64,000 nucleotides of DNA, taken from positions 44,898,712 to 44,962,711 of the forward strand of contig NC_077224.1 in the NCBI RefSeq assembly GCF_024763615.1, written 5' to 3'. The position numbers and the translations under genes were made by a program. Source of the DNA: Phlebotomus papatasi. Its lineage: Eukaryota > Arthropoda > Insecta > Diptera > Psychodidae. Below, piece by piece: positions 32,693 to 45,099 of this stretch (position 1 is its first letter; every line of letters begins with the position of its first letter). The notes under the pieces were generated by a model. That model was given only the letters and a program-made list of their open reading frames with translations. It was not told the origin of the DNA and did not search any database.

Positions 32693-35057
32693 AAGATAAA
32701 TTTTATAAGATGGCAAGGTCCAGTTTCATTTAAGAACATGAGAAAAAAAGGAGAAAAAAATATTTCAAATATGCCTGTGTTCACAGGTAACCCATTTCCC
32801 TCTATCTTGTCTCCCGATAAGTTTTCTTCAATAAAATAAAATGAAATTGACTCTTGGTCCACCAGTGACCGCACCATGAGCAACAAAGAGAGTCACAGCC
32901 AAAGAGCCTTAATGATCCAGAGAGATAAGACTTACGCTTGGCCCGTAGAGCACAACTAACAAAGCGTAAGATGTTTCGCATTGATTAGATCTCTTTCAAT
33001 GATAGCAACTTGTGTGCAACGTCGCCAGTAAAATGGATGACGAGAGACAGAGAACGACACTCAAATATTTCCCATCTTGGTCGCACTGTCTTCCTTTCTT
33101 TCCCAGACACTTTTCGTCGGATTTCCTAAAGGGATCCCTTTCTTAGCTCTTACCACTGACTGGGACAGATAATTTCAAATAAGTCTGTTGGTTATACTTT
33201 GTGGAAAATTATTGCATCAAATCATCATGAAGAAAGTGCATGAACTTCACTTTTTTTCACTACTAAATGTTAAAAAATAAAATTATGGGATTTTCCCTCC
33301 AAATGTTGGATGATAAAACACCCACTATATGTATAGTATTGTATACTCCACAGTTTATTCAAAGTGGAAGGTTTCAGTATAGCGTAATTTTCATATATAA
33401 ACTTCCACAATGTATTAATGTTATGCATTTATTTATGATGGTGGTTGTTGGCCCAGCAGAAAATTCAATGTGCGATATTACAAGAGTCCACAAACACATA
33501 CAACCCAATCTCTTCGACTTTATTCTCAAGCCCAGAAATTGGAGTGAGTGAGAGAGGAAAAAATCCATATACTGTGAGTTTCCTTATCGCAAGAACCATA
33601 CTCCCTTATCATTTGGTCCGATCAACAATTTCTGCTCGCCCTGTGAATGTTGCAGGGTTCCCTTGCTCATGTCCGGACAACCACGTGGAAAATTTACGGG
33701 GAATATTTCAGAGACTTTTGAAAAAATAAACTTTCAAAGTTGTGTTTGTTTAATTTTTTTTCAAGTTTTGAAACAAAATTAAAATGTGTAAAGGATCATG
33801 GTTTTGTTAACTGTTGGAATTCTGAAGTATTGAGAAAAAAGAATGTGAAAGCTCGACCGTCCATTAAGTACATTACTAAATCCAGAAGCTAAACGGTTAA
33901 AGATAGCAATATATGGTTTTATGGAGACGTAAGTACAAATCAATCCTTTCCTCCACTCCCCTTCTTCTTATTTTATTAATCATGTCGATAATAATTCATT
34001 TGTTTGTTTTAAATTAATCTCATATTCTAAGAATCAACTGTCCTGTTAACGGACTATTAAACTAGGTAGTTCTTAAACTAGATATCTCTGCGTTATAGAT
34101 CCGATATCCCATCCATTGATCTACTGAGGCCACCGTTTTTTTTTTTCAGGTGAAAGATTTAAAAGAGCCCTAGGGAGTATTTCGCAAAATATTGGGAAAA
34201 AGATTAACTTAATTGAAAGGTCTTTAAATACTGGACAAGCCTAAACCTTGAAATGAGTTTGTTAATCCTATTAAGAATTTATTTTTTTAAGAAAATTCAA
34301 TGGTGTATTTTCAAAATGAATCTTAAAGTCGAAAAATTTTTCAGATTAACCCAAAAGCGATTGAATTGAAACACCGGTGTCCGGCAAAAATACTTAATAT
34401 AAATCCAATTTTTTCCACATGTTCAAGAATTCTGCAGTGTAATTCATAATTTTTTTCAATTTAAAACTATTACAAAACTGATTATCAATACATTCTAATA
34501 AACACTAGACATAGTTTTGTCTATGATAATGGAAATTAGTCTAATTGGGTCTAATTTTTGGTCTTAAATTATCTTTTATTACCTAACTCTTCAATCTTGG
34601 ATGGGATCTTCTTCAGGATCTTACTATTATCTTAACAAATTCTGGTTAACTTTTAAGTATTTAGAAAAAGTATTTTTGGATGATCTTTGCTCACAAAAAT
34701 TGTTTTAAGAAAATTGTGTATTTTAATTTGTAATTTGCTATGATATCGAGCATCAGGTCCTTAAGAAGTTCCAATCAAGATCGGAGACGCTGGGTGTAAA
34801 AAAAGGTTATTTAAAAAACAAAAACCAGATCAAAATTTCAAGCTTAATTTCTATTCTATTCTATACGGTCGAAATCCAGCAGTAATAATACTAGGATAAC
34901 ATTCTTTATATGAAATACTATGATAGCATTGCATGTATTAAATACTTAGGTGATTATGAGTTATAATCCAAACAATGCCGACAAGGAACTGGAATTCGAT
35001 CCTTTCGTCGCAGTCAGGAATTTGTTTAAGATAATCAACATACTTTCACTCCAAGTC
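32693..35057. other. Unique DNA; one half of a TTAA-type MITE near 34347
   Basis: Positions 32693-33730 look single-copy. Overlapping frames at 33267-33551, 33374-33568 and 33445-33729 are mutually exclusive and have no domain I know. At 34345-34385 the text TTAACCCAAAAGCGATTG then AAACACCGGTGTCC matches the left end of the TTAA elements at 6018 and 49501, but no right end was found. The remainder is AT-rich with no feature. Confidence 0.45.
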
Positions 35058-35463
35058 AAGCCCCTGGCAAATTAAATTTTTAATATGGTACTTTTTGAAG
35101 TTAACTCATAAATTAATCTCGGACTCAGCTCACAGTGCTCTAAGGGCCTTGACAGACCTGAGGATTAGCTGAGAGACGGCTTGGCGTAATTATATTAGAA
35201 ATAATGCTTAAACTACATTTTCATCATTTTCCACTAAGTCGTCTCTCGGCTTAAGTCGTAAGTGTGTCTAGGGCATAAGGAAAAATATATTTATGAAGAA
35301 GTCTAGTTTATTTATCCCTCCACACAGTACCCGATCTTATAAAACGAAGAAACTTCTAGCTTTTAAGATATTTCCGTGTAACGGTCGCGAGTACGAAAAA
35401 AAATCCCATTGCTTCCCGTAGCTTTCCGTGGCTTTAACTACGCAGGTTTCTTGCCAGGGGCTT
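35058..35463. repeat. MITE, CAAGCCCCTGGCAA family, copy 2 with nested insertion
   Basis: The left end AAGCCCCTGGCAAATT is mirrored by TTGCCAGGGGCTT at 35451-35463. The interior CTCGGACTCAGCTCACAGTG and TTTATCCCTCC match the copy at 741-1006. The 130 bp at 35146-35275 are absent from that copy and are a later MITE. Confidence 0.8.
35146..35275. repeat. MITE, CCGAGAGACGACTTAG family, copy 1 (nested), TAAGG duplication
   Basis: It is flanked by TAAGG on both sides (35141-35145 and 35276-35280), a candidate 5-bp target duplication. Comparison with 741-1006 (CTCCGAGGAAAAAAT) supports the empty site. The ends are GCCTTGACAGACC and the inverse-like GTGTGTCTAGGGCA. Subterminal arms read TTAGCTGAGAGACGGCTTGG and CTAAGTCGTCTCTCGGCTTA. 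A second copy lies at 42954-43090. Confidence 0.8.
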
Positions 35464-35595
35464 ATCCATCTCAAATTTTATCAACTACTAAACCTTAATT
35501 TAATATTATCTTAGTATCAGTAATCAATATTAGACTAGTATTCTGTGTTGTAGATTCTGGGTCAGTAATTGGTTATAGTTGACTTTAGACTAGCA

Positions 35596-36211
35596 TAGGG
35601 GAAACTGGGGTAGAAGTAGCTAACAAATGAAATTTTTCATTGCGTGTGATTTATACCAAAAATGTTTATATGAGGCTGATACATATTTCAATGAATAGGA
35701 AGGTAAGTAAGGGAAGAGTACCAGCGATCGGCAGTGTTCCTCAGATCGTCAGGTTATTACCGTATTGTTGCTCCAAATCAAATTATTTTTAAAAATTATT
35801 AGCTACTTTTTACCAATTAACTCTTACAAGAATGCACTGCATTAGCTCTGATTTGATTTATAAAATCAAATTTCCGTGAGACACCTGATTAAATTCGAGG
35901 TACAGATTGCAAGTTTGCAATTACACCTAATCTTTATTAGTTTATTGTAAAAATTAAAAATTCAAATGTACAGATATATAGTTAAATGGATCACTTATAT
36001 ACTAATTAGCCTGCACAAGAATACCAAATAGTATTTTGAGGCTTATATTTTCAACTAAATATCGAACATGTCTCTTAACATTCCGATCCGGGTTGCTCTT
36101 CCCTTATATATTTAGAATAAAGAGTGATTTCCTCAATATTCATTCGAAGGCAAACTATAGGATACCACTATCTATCACTTTACGTGGCTAATTTGCTCCC
36201 GGTCTCCCCTA
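35596..36211. repeat. MITE, ACTGGGGTAGAAGTAGCTAAC family, copy 2 with nested insertion
   Basis: The left end TAGGGGAAACTGGGGTAGAA and right end TTGCTCCCGGTCTCCCCTA are inverted. The flanking halves align to the reverse complement of 23395-23588 (shared TTTTTCATTGCGT and ACATATTTCAATGAATA-type text). That copy lacks 35708-36106. TA edges. Confidence 0.75.
35708..36106. repeat. MITE with TAAGGGAAGAGTACC ends, nested
   Basis: The left end TAAGGGAAGAGTACCAGCGA is mirrored by the right end CGGGTTGCTCTTCCCTTA. TA lies at both edges and the total is 399 bp. It sits inside 35596-36211 at a site that is uninterrupted in the relative at 23395-23588. Non-coding. Confidence 0.75.
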
Positions 36212-36298
36212 CCTGTATTTTATTTTGTGAATATTTTTGTGCTTAGCACTATGCTAGAACTGACAGTTCCAATGTATCGCTAGTAGCAACTTGACTAT

Positions 36299-36591
36299 TA
36301 GCAGGGGCCCATCAAGCCTAATAAAAAATCAAGATATTCTTTTACTTTTCCTTGTAAAAATCTTGCAGCTATTGCACCGCGACTTAAACAAATTTTCTCG
36401 TAGTTCTTGTATTATGTCGGCGAACATTATGAAATATGTATTTTTAGATAGTTTTTAGTGCACGATTTTGAAATATATCAGACTGATAAGTCAATTCTCT
36501 TTAGGAAAAAACTTGCCAATAGTCTTCAGGGCCTATATGCAAAAACGTATGGAAAAATGAAATATCGAGAGGCCCCTGCTATTAGTTAATA
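36299..36591. repeat. MITE with TAGCAGGGGCC ends
   Basis: The left end TAGCAGGGGCCCATC and right end GAGAGGCCCCTGCTA are inverted, flanked by TTA/TAT. About 293 bp, AT-rich interior. Only one copy was recognised in this window. Confidence 0.65.
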
Positions 36592-38414
36592 CTAGTTTAG
36601 TATTATTTTTAAGGGAAATCGCTAGAAATTGCGAAAACACCCCAAAAATTAAATGCCTATTTAACCAATATTAACGGTAGCATAACAAATTAGTTAAACT
36701 AATAATAATAATTGTGTCAAGATTAAAGTTTCATAACTGTGCTAAATAAGAAAGCTCCACTGAAGCAAAACTGCTTAATTTTTTTTCACAGCTTCCAGAT
36801 ATAATTATCAAAATTAAACAATTGGATTTATTAGTTTTAACTAAAAATAAATGTGATATAATTAGTTTTACCAAAACAATAGTATTTTCTAAGTTATTCC
36901 AATAATAATATTGAGATTTATTTATTGATATGCAAATCGTATCAATTTTAAAAATCAGTTTTATTGTGTGCTACGCTTGTCGCGTATTAAATTATCAAAT
37001 AAACAAATTTTTCATAATAATTCGCATACATCACTGTACATTAAGATTTTATCACTCAGGCTGTTAAAGAATTTTCGTATTAGCCTAGATTTTCATATAA
37101 TTAGTTGTTTCAGAAATATCGGAAGTTATGTGTTTTATGAATGATGGTTTCGACAATTTTGATGATTAGTACGTCGTATTGTCAAGCCTAATAGAATGTT
37201 TGTGCAAATAATTTGGCAATTGCAATAAATAACTGATTTATTGCCTAAAATGCATCGTGGATCAAAAATTTCAGTGAAATTTTCCAACCCTTATGGCATA
37301 GAGGCAGAAATGTCTGTATGTGTTTGTTATCTCGACTTTGGTTTGGTTGGGAATAAACGGCAATGCTTAGTCTCTCTCTCGCTCTGCCAATCCCCTTGAA
37401 TCACCATCCCTCTCTCGCCCTACTTTGCGCTCAGTCCGCGCGACTACAACCCTTATCGTTGAATTTCTGATTGATGAAAAGCGATAACAGAGGCCAACGC
37501 TGAAGCTGCATTAGCTTGGAGCGTCGAGATAAGGAAATATAGCTTTCTCTGACAATTTCGGATATGCTCACATATACCCCAGTCCCTGGGTATACATTTT
37601 AATTTATACTAAAAGACAGGGGAGTTCTAATTCATTTTTCCGTGCAATGCTGGTATTTATAGAAAATGTTCTGTTATCAAAAAATTATATTACTTTGAAT
37701 GTATAGAACTTACAATGTTTCCTTCAAAATAATACCATTTCATTTCATTGGCAAACAAGAAATAAAATCAGAAGATTGTATCCCCCGTGGAAAGTCCATG
37801 TATATGAAGGAGAACATGTATCCTGTTTTAATACACTGAACAAATCGAAAATCATCCTCTACGGATGTTGAACCGATATAGTTTGTTATCAGTCGCCACC
37901 ACCCACGTTGCCATGCGACTATCGTAGGACAAATCTAGCGGCGAATAAGAACCTTTCACAACGTGTTAGTTCACCATTTATACAGCTTGGGAGAAATATA
38001 TACACAACCAACCCCTAACAAGTCATTCCATTTTCTCTCCACTTCAACCAAAATAAGCTGAAAGTGAAAAGTTTACCATGAGATATTAACTTTTTTTTGT
38101 GGTTCATTTCATTATATCACATTTACTCTGGTTTTGTCGCATTGAAAATTCACGGGGTTGATTTTTCATTGACATTCGACAAGTGTTAAAGAGAAGTTTC
38201 ACCCTTCAATATTCAATGGGCTCTTGAAGTCGGGAAGGGTGGAAAATTGAATAATAGAACCAGAAATAAACTAGGGATTAACTAATACTTTTGTAATATG
38301 CATAAATGAATTGTTAAGAGTTAATCTTTGGTGTTTGGGTATTAAGGCAGAAGCACATTGACCGACTTATTATCACCGTCAAAGTCAAATTTTGTTATAA
38401 TTTGTGAATTTTGT
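36592..38414. other. AT-rich DNA then a balanced unique block; no gene recognised
   Basis: Positions 36592-37250 are AT-rich. Positions 37300-38060 have balanced composition, including CTCTCTCTCGCTCTGCC near 37370 and several GATAAG/CTTATC words. No exon was recognised. It may be conserved single-copy intergenic or intronic DNA. Confidence 0.45.
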
Positions 38415-38619
38415 TAGGGGAAACTGGGGCACCACCAAACACGGGGTAGCACCAAACACTGCAATTTTTTAATCGGATTTTCGACTTTTAAAGACAATAC
38501 CTAAAGAAATAAAGGGATGCTTGTCCACTGAAGAAATGCTCCAGATAGACCAAGTAGTTTAGAAATAAAAATTAGTGTTTGATGGTACCCCATGTTTGAT
38601 GGTGCCCCAGTTTCCCCTA
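38415..38619. repeat. MITE, GGGGCACCACC family, intact copy
   Basis: It begins TAGGGGAAACTGGGGCACCA and ends TGGTGCCCCAGTTTCCCCTA. The arms are about 45 bp, with TA edges and 205 bp total. It is very close in sequence to the split copy 0.56 kb downstream. Confidence 0.9.
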
Positions 38620-38946
38620 TATTGTTTTCGAAAAAAAGTAAATAATAAGCTTCTGAAATATCAAATAAAAATGAAAAAAGATTGTATAAATTTTGACTAA
38701 AATGTACAAAACAAATTATCTAGGGTAACTGTGCCAACTTTCGCCCAGCTTGCAATTTCGGCCACTTCTTTTATTTCTCAAATGTCTATGAACTTTTATT
38801 TGTGCATACTCTAGAGACTATATAATGCAAGAAAAGTCGCTTCGACAAACGAAATGTTGCGAAAAAGACTGGAAGAATTCCGGAACGGCCAGGAACTGTA
38901 ACAATTAAGGTGGCCGAAATATTACTCAAAGATGTCTATATTTAAT

Positions 38947-39118
38947 CACTGATAAAAATAAAAGAATGAAATTGATCCAAATTTGATCCTTTTTGCAAAT
39001 GATGAATCAAATTAAAATATTCTATTATGATAAATGTGCATTCATAGTTTGAAATTTAATCCATTCTTTGCAAAAGGATCAAATTTGGATTAATTTAATT
39101 CTTTTATTTTTACCAGTG
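38947..39118. repeat. CACTGGTAAAAATAAAAG MITE, copy 1
   Basis: It starts CACTGATAAAAATAAAAGAA and ends TTCTTTTATTTTTACCAGTG, with arms of about 45 bp containing GATCCAAATTTGATCC-type text. 172 bp. The second full copy is 48258-48428. Confidence 0.85.
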
Positions 39119-39179
39119 ATTTTAAAATGCATTAAGAATGATTTTAGAGAAAATAAGAAAACAAAGTCGATAAACTATC

Positions 39180-41215
39180 TAGGGGAAACTGGGGCACCAC
39201 CAAACACGGGGTAGCACCAAACACTAATTAGGTGAGATTCTTAACAATCTCACCTACTATAATCCTAACAAAATTTCATGTCGTCCGATCGACCTCAAAT
39301 TTGGCCAAAATGTGTTTCGCCACTACCTGATTCCGAATATATATGTGGCTAAGTTACGTTCCCGGCCGGCCGGCCGGCCGGCCGCTCTTTGGAGCTTAAT
39401 AGCTCCTAAACTAAAAAAGATATCGACTTGCGGTTTTCGGCAAAGGTTATATATCGAGTGAAAATTGCAACTTGGTGCATAGACCCCCCACCCCCCACCC
39501 CTCCTTCCGCCATTTTGAAGACCCCCCTTTTTTGTATTCTCAATAGCTCCGCCCCTATGGCATTCAGCGGACTCAAATTTTAGTATGTTATAGCTGGGCC
39601 TTAGAGCTTTCCATCAATACCAAACTTAAGGTCCCCCGACCCCCCTGACCCGAGCTATAAGGGTCCAAAAAAAATTTCTTAAAATGGCCATAACTCCGGT
39701 TCTAATTGTCAGAATTTAAAAAGTGAGGGCTTTTTGGAAAGATCTCGTGAAATGCCACCTCCCCTTCTAACATCGCAAGTTCATAAAACCACCGCTAGGG
39801 GCGCTGTTTTTAAAAAGAAAATGTTTAAATCTTAAAAGTTAAATAACTCAAAAATTCCATTGTGCATCGGGCTGAAAATTTAGTATGTTATAGCCGTTGA
39901 TTATACCTATCAAACAAAAAAAACCTTAAGTCGATCTAAAACCCCTGACCCGAGCTATAAGGGGTCAAAGTTCGAACATTGACCGGCCTCTATCTCCGGT
40001 TCTAATTAACATAGCGACCTAAATTTTACCTTTTTGGTTTCGTCTCGATGAGCACTTTCAGATGGAAGTTCAAAAAGTCACCACAGGTGGCGCTATGATA
40101 GCGTCAAAATTCATCGAAATTCAAAGTCACTTTTCTCAAAAACGGCATTGTGCAAGTTAATGAAATTTTAGTATGTTGTAGTCCAGTCTAGGACGTTTCC
40201 AAAATGGTGCGTATGCGCGCTGTGGTTTCAATAGAACCGGAGATATGAGGGGTCAAAGTTCACGAAATTCAAAAAATCATATCTCCGGTTCTATGTGACC
40301 GATTTTGATGAATGAGGGCTTAAACGAAAGATCTCACCAAATGCTACAACTTTCTAGAATATTTGAACTTCGTGGGACCAACACCAGGGGCGCCACAGTC
40401 GAAAAACCAATTTCAATATCACATAACCTCAATTATCTCGACTGTCGCTGAACCGATTTTGATGATTACTTCGACATAATTGTAGAGCACATTTGTCTCT
40501 ACATTTCGTCCATACATCATTTTCCACTCAGACTATGCTATCACTCCGATTTTGCCGTTTAAGTGTGAAAAAATTGATTTTTCCAATAATAACGCTTTGA
40601 AATCACTCAGATGCCAATTTGACTGCCTCTACTCCACCAAGACACTTAAAATAGGGTTTTAAATGGAAAGTCCCACAAAAGACAACAATTCTTTGATATA
40701 GTTGAAGTTCAACAAATGACTACTTGGGGAACTCTGGATGAAAAAACGAGTTAAGAAACAAAAAACCTCGCTTATCTTGGCTTCTGAGTAATCGATGAGT
40801 TCAAGTTCTACGGCAAAATTATAGAGAACATTCTGGTCTACATTTCACCCATATAACACTTTTCTGTCAGTTCATCCAAATCCTTGATATTTTGGTTTAA
40901 ATACAAAATTTGTATAATTTCACGAATTTGATTCAAGATAACTGAATGGCGTCTCCCAACTTCAGCTCCAAATCGAATTTGCATGCACTCCGAGTTAGCT
41001 CACGTTAAGAATCTCACCTACATAAGCCGGTTAGGATTATCTGTCCTTTTTTATTTCTAAACTACTTGGATTATCTCGACCATTTCTTCAATGGAGAAGC
41101 ATCCCTATAGTGCTTATAAATTCCTATAGGCCTTGTCCTCAGAAGTCGAATATCTGATTAAAAAATCGCAGTGTTTGGTGCTACCCCGTGTTTGGTGGTG
41201 CCCCAGTTTCCCCTA
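39180..41215. repeat. MITE, GGGGCACCACC family, split by Helentron-like copy B
   Basis: The left piece TAGGGGAAACTGGGGCACCA to ACACTAATT (39180-39229) and the right piece TTTTTTATTTCTAAAC to CAGTTTCCCCTA (41047-41215) rejoin to give the intact element seen at 20290-20509 and 38415-38619. Confidence 0.9.
39231..41046 (-). mobile_element. Helentron-like non-autonomous element, copy B (1.82 kb)
   Basis: It is over 95% identical by eye to copies A and C, with the same hairpin start and GGATTATCTGTCC end. The host MITE is known from intact copies (CACTAATTTTTATTTC), so the insertion point is inside the T-run: AATT | element | TTTTTTATTTC. The CCGG tract near 39362 is longer than in copy A. CTCF-like motifs lie at 39789-39805, 40079-40094 and 40378-40394. 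Non-coding. Confidence 0.78.
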
Positions 41216-41448
41216 CAAGGTTCCAAACAACACTCTTTAAATAAGAAGTAACATAAAAATGAATTTGTGTTAAAAAATATTATATTTCAAGCTCAAGACT
41301 TTGGAGCTTGCATGTAACTATCCCGCAATTTGGTACAGTTACCCTAGAATTTTTAACTAAGATGTACCAAAAATTTATCTATGAGGCAACAAGGGATGAG
41401 CAGAGTATTTTCACACACGTATTACTTTCGAAAATACATCTTTATCTA

Positions 41449-41702
41449 CACTGAGAAAAAAAAGAGGGTGCGATTAACATTTTTTCCTCATAACTTTAAC
41501 ACTTTTTAGGTGTAAAAATATATCAACATTTTTTAATGTTAATTTTATACCTTTTAAGGGTAAAATCAACATGAAAAAAGGATAACTTTAACCCCCAATA
41601 CACCTAAAAAGGGTACTATTTACACCGATTTCGGATCAATACTGCAGGGTAAAATTAACATTTCCGAAATGTTATTTTAACATTTTCGGATTTCTCTCAG
41701 TG
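41449..41702. repeat. CACTGAGA-ended MITE, copy 2
   Basis: It begins CACTGAGAAAAAAAAGAGGG and ends TTTTCGGATTTCTCTCAGTG. It is very similar to 59009-59271 and more diverged from 19876-20122. 254 bp. Confidence 0.88.
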
Positions 41703-42953
41703 TAGCAACTGTGCGTTTTATTTTCAGTTTAGTTCTTATGTTCATAATTCCTCCATGTCATTTACGGGTTTAGTTTCGAATTTTCGATAAAACCGCTAAT
41801 TCTGAGATAAAATGAAGTGGATTTGATACCGACGATAAGTTTTTTTCAGTCATAAGTCAATGTAAAACAATTCCTAAAGACATGTACATATATTTAACAA
41901 CGGATAATAAGGATTTCGATTCGATATAGCTCTTTCGAAATAAAAATTTCTGGGATTAAAATGTTTAAGTAAAAATGCAGGGATATTATGACCCATAGGG
42001 GGATTCCGTATCACCCTAGGAGGAATGCTATATGACCAATTTCGTTCGAACCTGACGAGAGCTTTTCGAAAAAGTGATTCTGTAACCGTAATAGTACCGT
42101 GTGGTAATCTCAAAAGTCATATATTTGGTATTTATGACCTTGTTTCTGAGAAATTCAATTGACAATAAATTTTTAAGAACAAATTGACCAAGACGGACTG
42201 TACTTGTAAAGTATAACTAAGTAAAGAGATTTCTTTAAAAATCAATGAATTGCATTTTCAAACTTATGTGCCATGCCAAAGAAGCTTGATTTACATTGTC
42301 AGGTTTTGAGCTCCCATGTAATAACTCCAAAATAATTATAGAATTCACTTACTGGTACATTTTCTCTTATGACGTTTCAGAGGGCTATTCCTTCTTCCTC
42401 AGGTATGAAAGAAAATTAGGAAGTATATCAAGTAGTCTAATCGACCTAAATCTCAATTTCGACACTTTTACCGACTCTGCTTTTATCTCAACCTTTCCTC
42501 AAAGAAAAGAATTTCGAAGATCAGTTTCTACAGCTAAAGAAGAGATTTTTACTTCACGTTTTGCCCGCGAGGAGACTGAAGTACTTTTCGCTCGAATTTC
42601 GAAATGTTTCGAATGTCAACATATGTCAGAGCTTATAATCTGTCGTGGGGAACATTAAAACAACGAGGCTAATAATATTCCTTTTGCTATAAAATCCCAT
42701 TAAAATCTTTGAACAACTATTTTGATAAGTTTCTTACTGTGATATCCTTTTTCCGTTTTTTTTTTTTTTTTTTTTGAACATTTCCGACAGTTAAGCTGTT
42801 TAACTTTTATCCGAGACACACTGAGGGGTATTATAACAGGTGTATGGAAGACTTTATTTTGTAAACGAACCATTAGGAACGTATCATTTTGTAAGATGAA
42901 TTGAGTTAACTTTGAAATTGAACTTTTTCTACTATTTATAAAAGTAGTTGAGA
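41703..42953. repeat. Partial family D repeat (about 41990-42660) in AT-rich DNA
   Basis: TTCGTTCGAACCTGACGAGA, CTTTTCGAAAAAGTGATTCT and TCAAAAGTCATATATTTGG match 24640-24770, with the same order but opposite relation to other blocks. Around 42590, GAATTTCGAAATG also matches. The 120-codon frame at 42296-42658 lies within this repeat and has no recognisable domain. A poly-T run is near 42758-42775. Confidence 0.45.
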
Positions 42954-43090
42954 CTTAGGTCACACACACACTTAGGACTTAAGCCGAGAGATAGCTTAGT
43001 GGAAAATGATAGAAACGTGGTTTAACCATTATTTCGAATATAATTACGCTGAGCTGTCTCTCGGCTAATCCTAAAGTCTGTAAAGGCCTC
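42954..43090. repeat. MITE, CCGAGAGACGACTTAG family, copy 2
   Basis: It contains GACTTAAGCCGAGAGATAGC then TTAGTGGAAAATGAT, and on the other side GAGCTGTCTCTCGGCTAATC then CTAAAGTCTGTAAAGGCC. It is the same element as 35146-35275 in inverse orientation. Confidence 0.75.
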
Positions 43091-45099
43091 TTTGTGGGGC
43101 TAAATTGTATCAGAGTAAGGGTTAGGACCATTTAAGAATAGGAGAAAAATGCCCAATTTTAAAGCTACCCCAATTCAAAAGGTGCACCTTTTCCTTCTAT
43201 CATAGTTTAAACGAGTCCTTTACGGCTAATCATATTAATCCTTTGAGGATTTTTAAGTCATGAAACTTTTTTATTTAAAGGCATTTTATTTAAACAATCT
43301 ATAATTCTCTAATAATAAATCGTGGCATATTTCTGCTCGAAGAGTTGAAGAACTTCCTTAGTGCTTTTATAACAATTATGTTCCCCAAGGATCGATTTTA
43401 TAAATCAATAAATATTTGTGAGTGCATTGAAAATTAGTAAAAATTTTTTCAGACTCCGTAAAACTAGGCAAATAAAAAATCCCAATAAGTCATTATGTTT
43501 TCACAAGTGCGAAATTAGCATTCAAATCCAAACGCTAACTTGATATCATTACACGTTGGTTTCAATCACCTGAATCACCCTATTGAAGGGTTAACCTCAT
43601 GAAATCCATAAGAGCACAATCAAATCCAGTTATCTGCAATATCCTGAAGAAATTGTGTGAATTTAAGGTGAGTGTTGTGCAGTAAAATTCACGGTGAAAT
43701 CGCTTCTTTTGGAGCAGGAGTAGAGAGGTAACTCCTGGTACTTTAGCACGACCCTTATCTACCTTCTCTTATCGTATGGAGCCACCCTCAGCAACTCATT
43801 TTCTCATAATTTTCCATTGTTACCATCAGATTTTTTCTCTCCTATGACATTCCTCTAGTATTTTAAATAATTTATTTATTCCTCTCTGACTTTTATCTTT
43901 CCATAGATGATACTTTTCTGAGGTGAAGGAAAATACAAAGAGCGATAATAAAATGAGATTTTTTTTCGTCTTTTATGCCATTGCGGGAAAATTTATCTCA
44001 AAATGTGCATGTAGAGTTTCATTCTCTCTCTTCATCTTTTAGGTAAGTTCTGGGAGAAGGATGAGAAATCTGTAGCTGAGGGGGGCGTATGAGTGTTTTA
44101 TATCGCGAAAAGCTCAAAGTTTGTAATATATAAACTTTAAATTTTAATGCCGAACTGTTCGACTGGCAACGCGATAACTTGGCAAAGTGTGCAGGGAATT
44201 TTCCTAGATTTAATATAAGAGAAACACCTCTCATTTTCCTTCCAACCATTTCCTTGACATTCACGAATCTTCTTCGAGACATTCTTCATCTCTTTTCCAT
44301 CCCTTGAAGTATATAATCTTGACAGTGACAATGTACAGAATATTACCATGTGATTTTCACCTCAGGAAGACTTGCACAAAACTATCATTAAAATCACCTC
44401 CTTCATCTCAGGGAAATTCTAGAGATAGTGGATCTGACTGAGAGTACATATCCACTTCTCTTGGGATTTAGCACGATATCAACATAATCCTGATAGAGTG
44501 AAAATGATCTCCAGACTGATGATTTCCCATGCTGTGGAATGACAAGATAGAACTGCAGTATTGATAACAATCACCCGAGACGAATTTATCGGGATTGAGA
44601 AGCACACACAACCCTTTCATTTCTCCTCCATTCACCCCATTTATCAAGCTCACCCCCTGGAAGTTTCTCGCAAATGATGGCGCAATTTGTTGTGAACTGT
44701 GGGAGGGTGAATGAAACTCCCACATATTATTATTGTGAATAAATTAAATTTGATTCATTTCGGATTATGCAAACATACACACTTAGCATTTTGGAATATT
44801 ATTTTCATTTCCTCCAACATATCCTGACTCAAATAATCCTTGAAGATTTTTAATGCAGATCTGTCGCTATTTTGCATTCCTACATGCAGTTGAGCCCTCG
44901 TATACCATGCTGATAGACTATAATGTTAAACAACAGAAGTCCTTAATAGAAATAAGCAATTGTGATCTCCATCGTACATTGTTATTTTGAGTATTTAATT
45001 TTAATATTAACTCCTAAAACATTTCACTCACACAGTACACACACAACCCGGGTTTTATTGAATAAAAGTGTCTTGGCTAGAAGATAAAGAGTGAGCCCG
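43091..45099. other. Unique DNA, no gene recognised
   Basis: Positions 43600-44760 have balanced composition with many short frames on the minus strand (44019-44282, 44137-44349, 44468-44725). None has a recognisable domain. No inverted-repeat elements were seen. Confidence 0.45.

Larger units (their letters stand above)
38721..41346. repeat. MITE, TAGGGTAACTGTGCC ends, outer layer of a nest
   Basis: The left end TAGGGTAACTGTGCCAACTT (38721) is mirrored by the right end TTGGTACAGTTACCCTA (41346). The right-hand interior (CAACACTCTTTAAATAAGAA, GTAACATAAAAATG) has a diverged relative at 60085-60210. Between the halves sit two later insertions, 38947-39118 and 39180-41215. Confidence 0.75.

Noticed and set aside
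41449..41702. Target-site duplication for the CACTGAGA family
   Set aside because: Flanks of the three copies share no consistent direct repeat, so no superfamily was assigned.
42296..42658. 120-codon frame in the partial family D repeat
   Set aside because: It lies in a dispersed repeat, the other copies do not preserve the frame, and no domain is visible.
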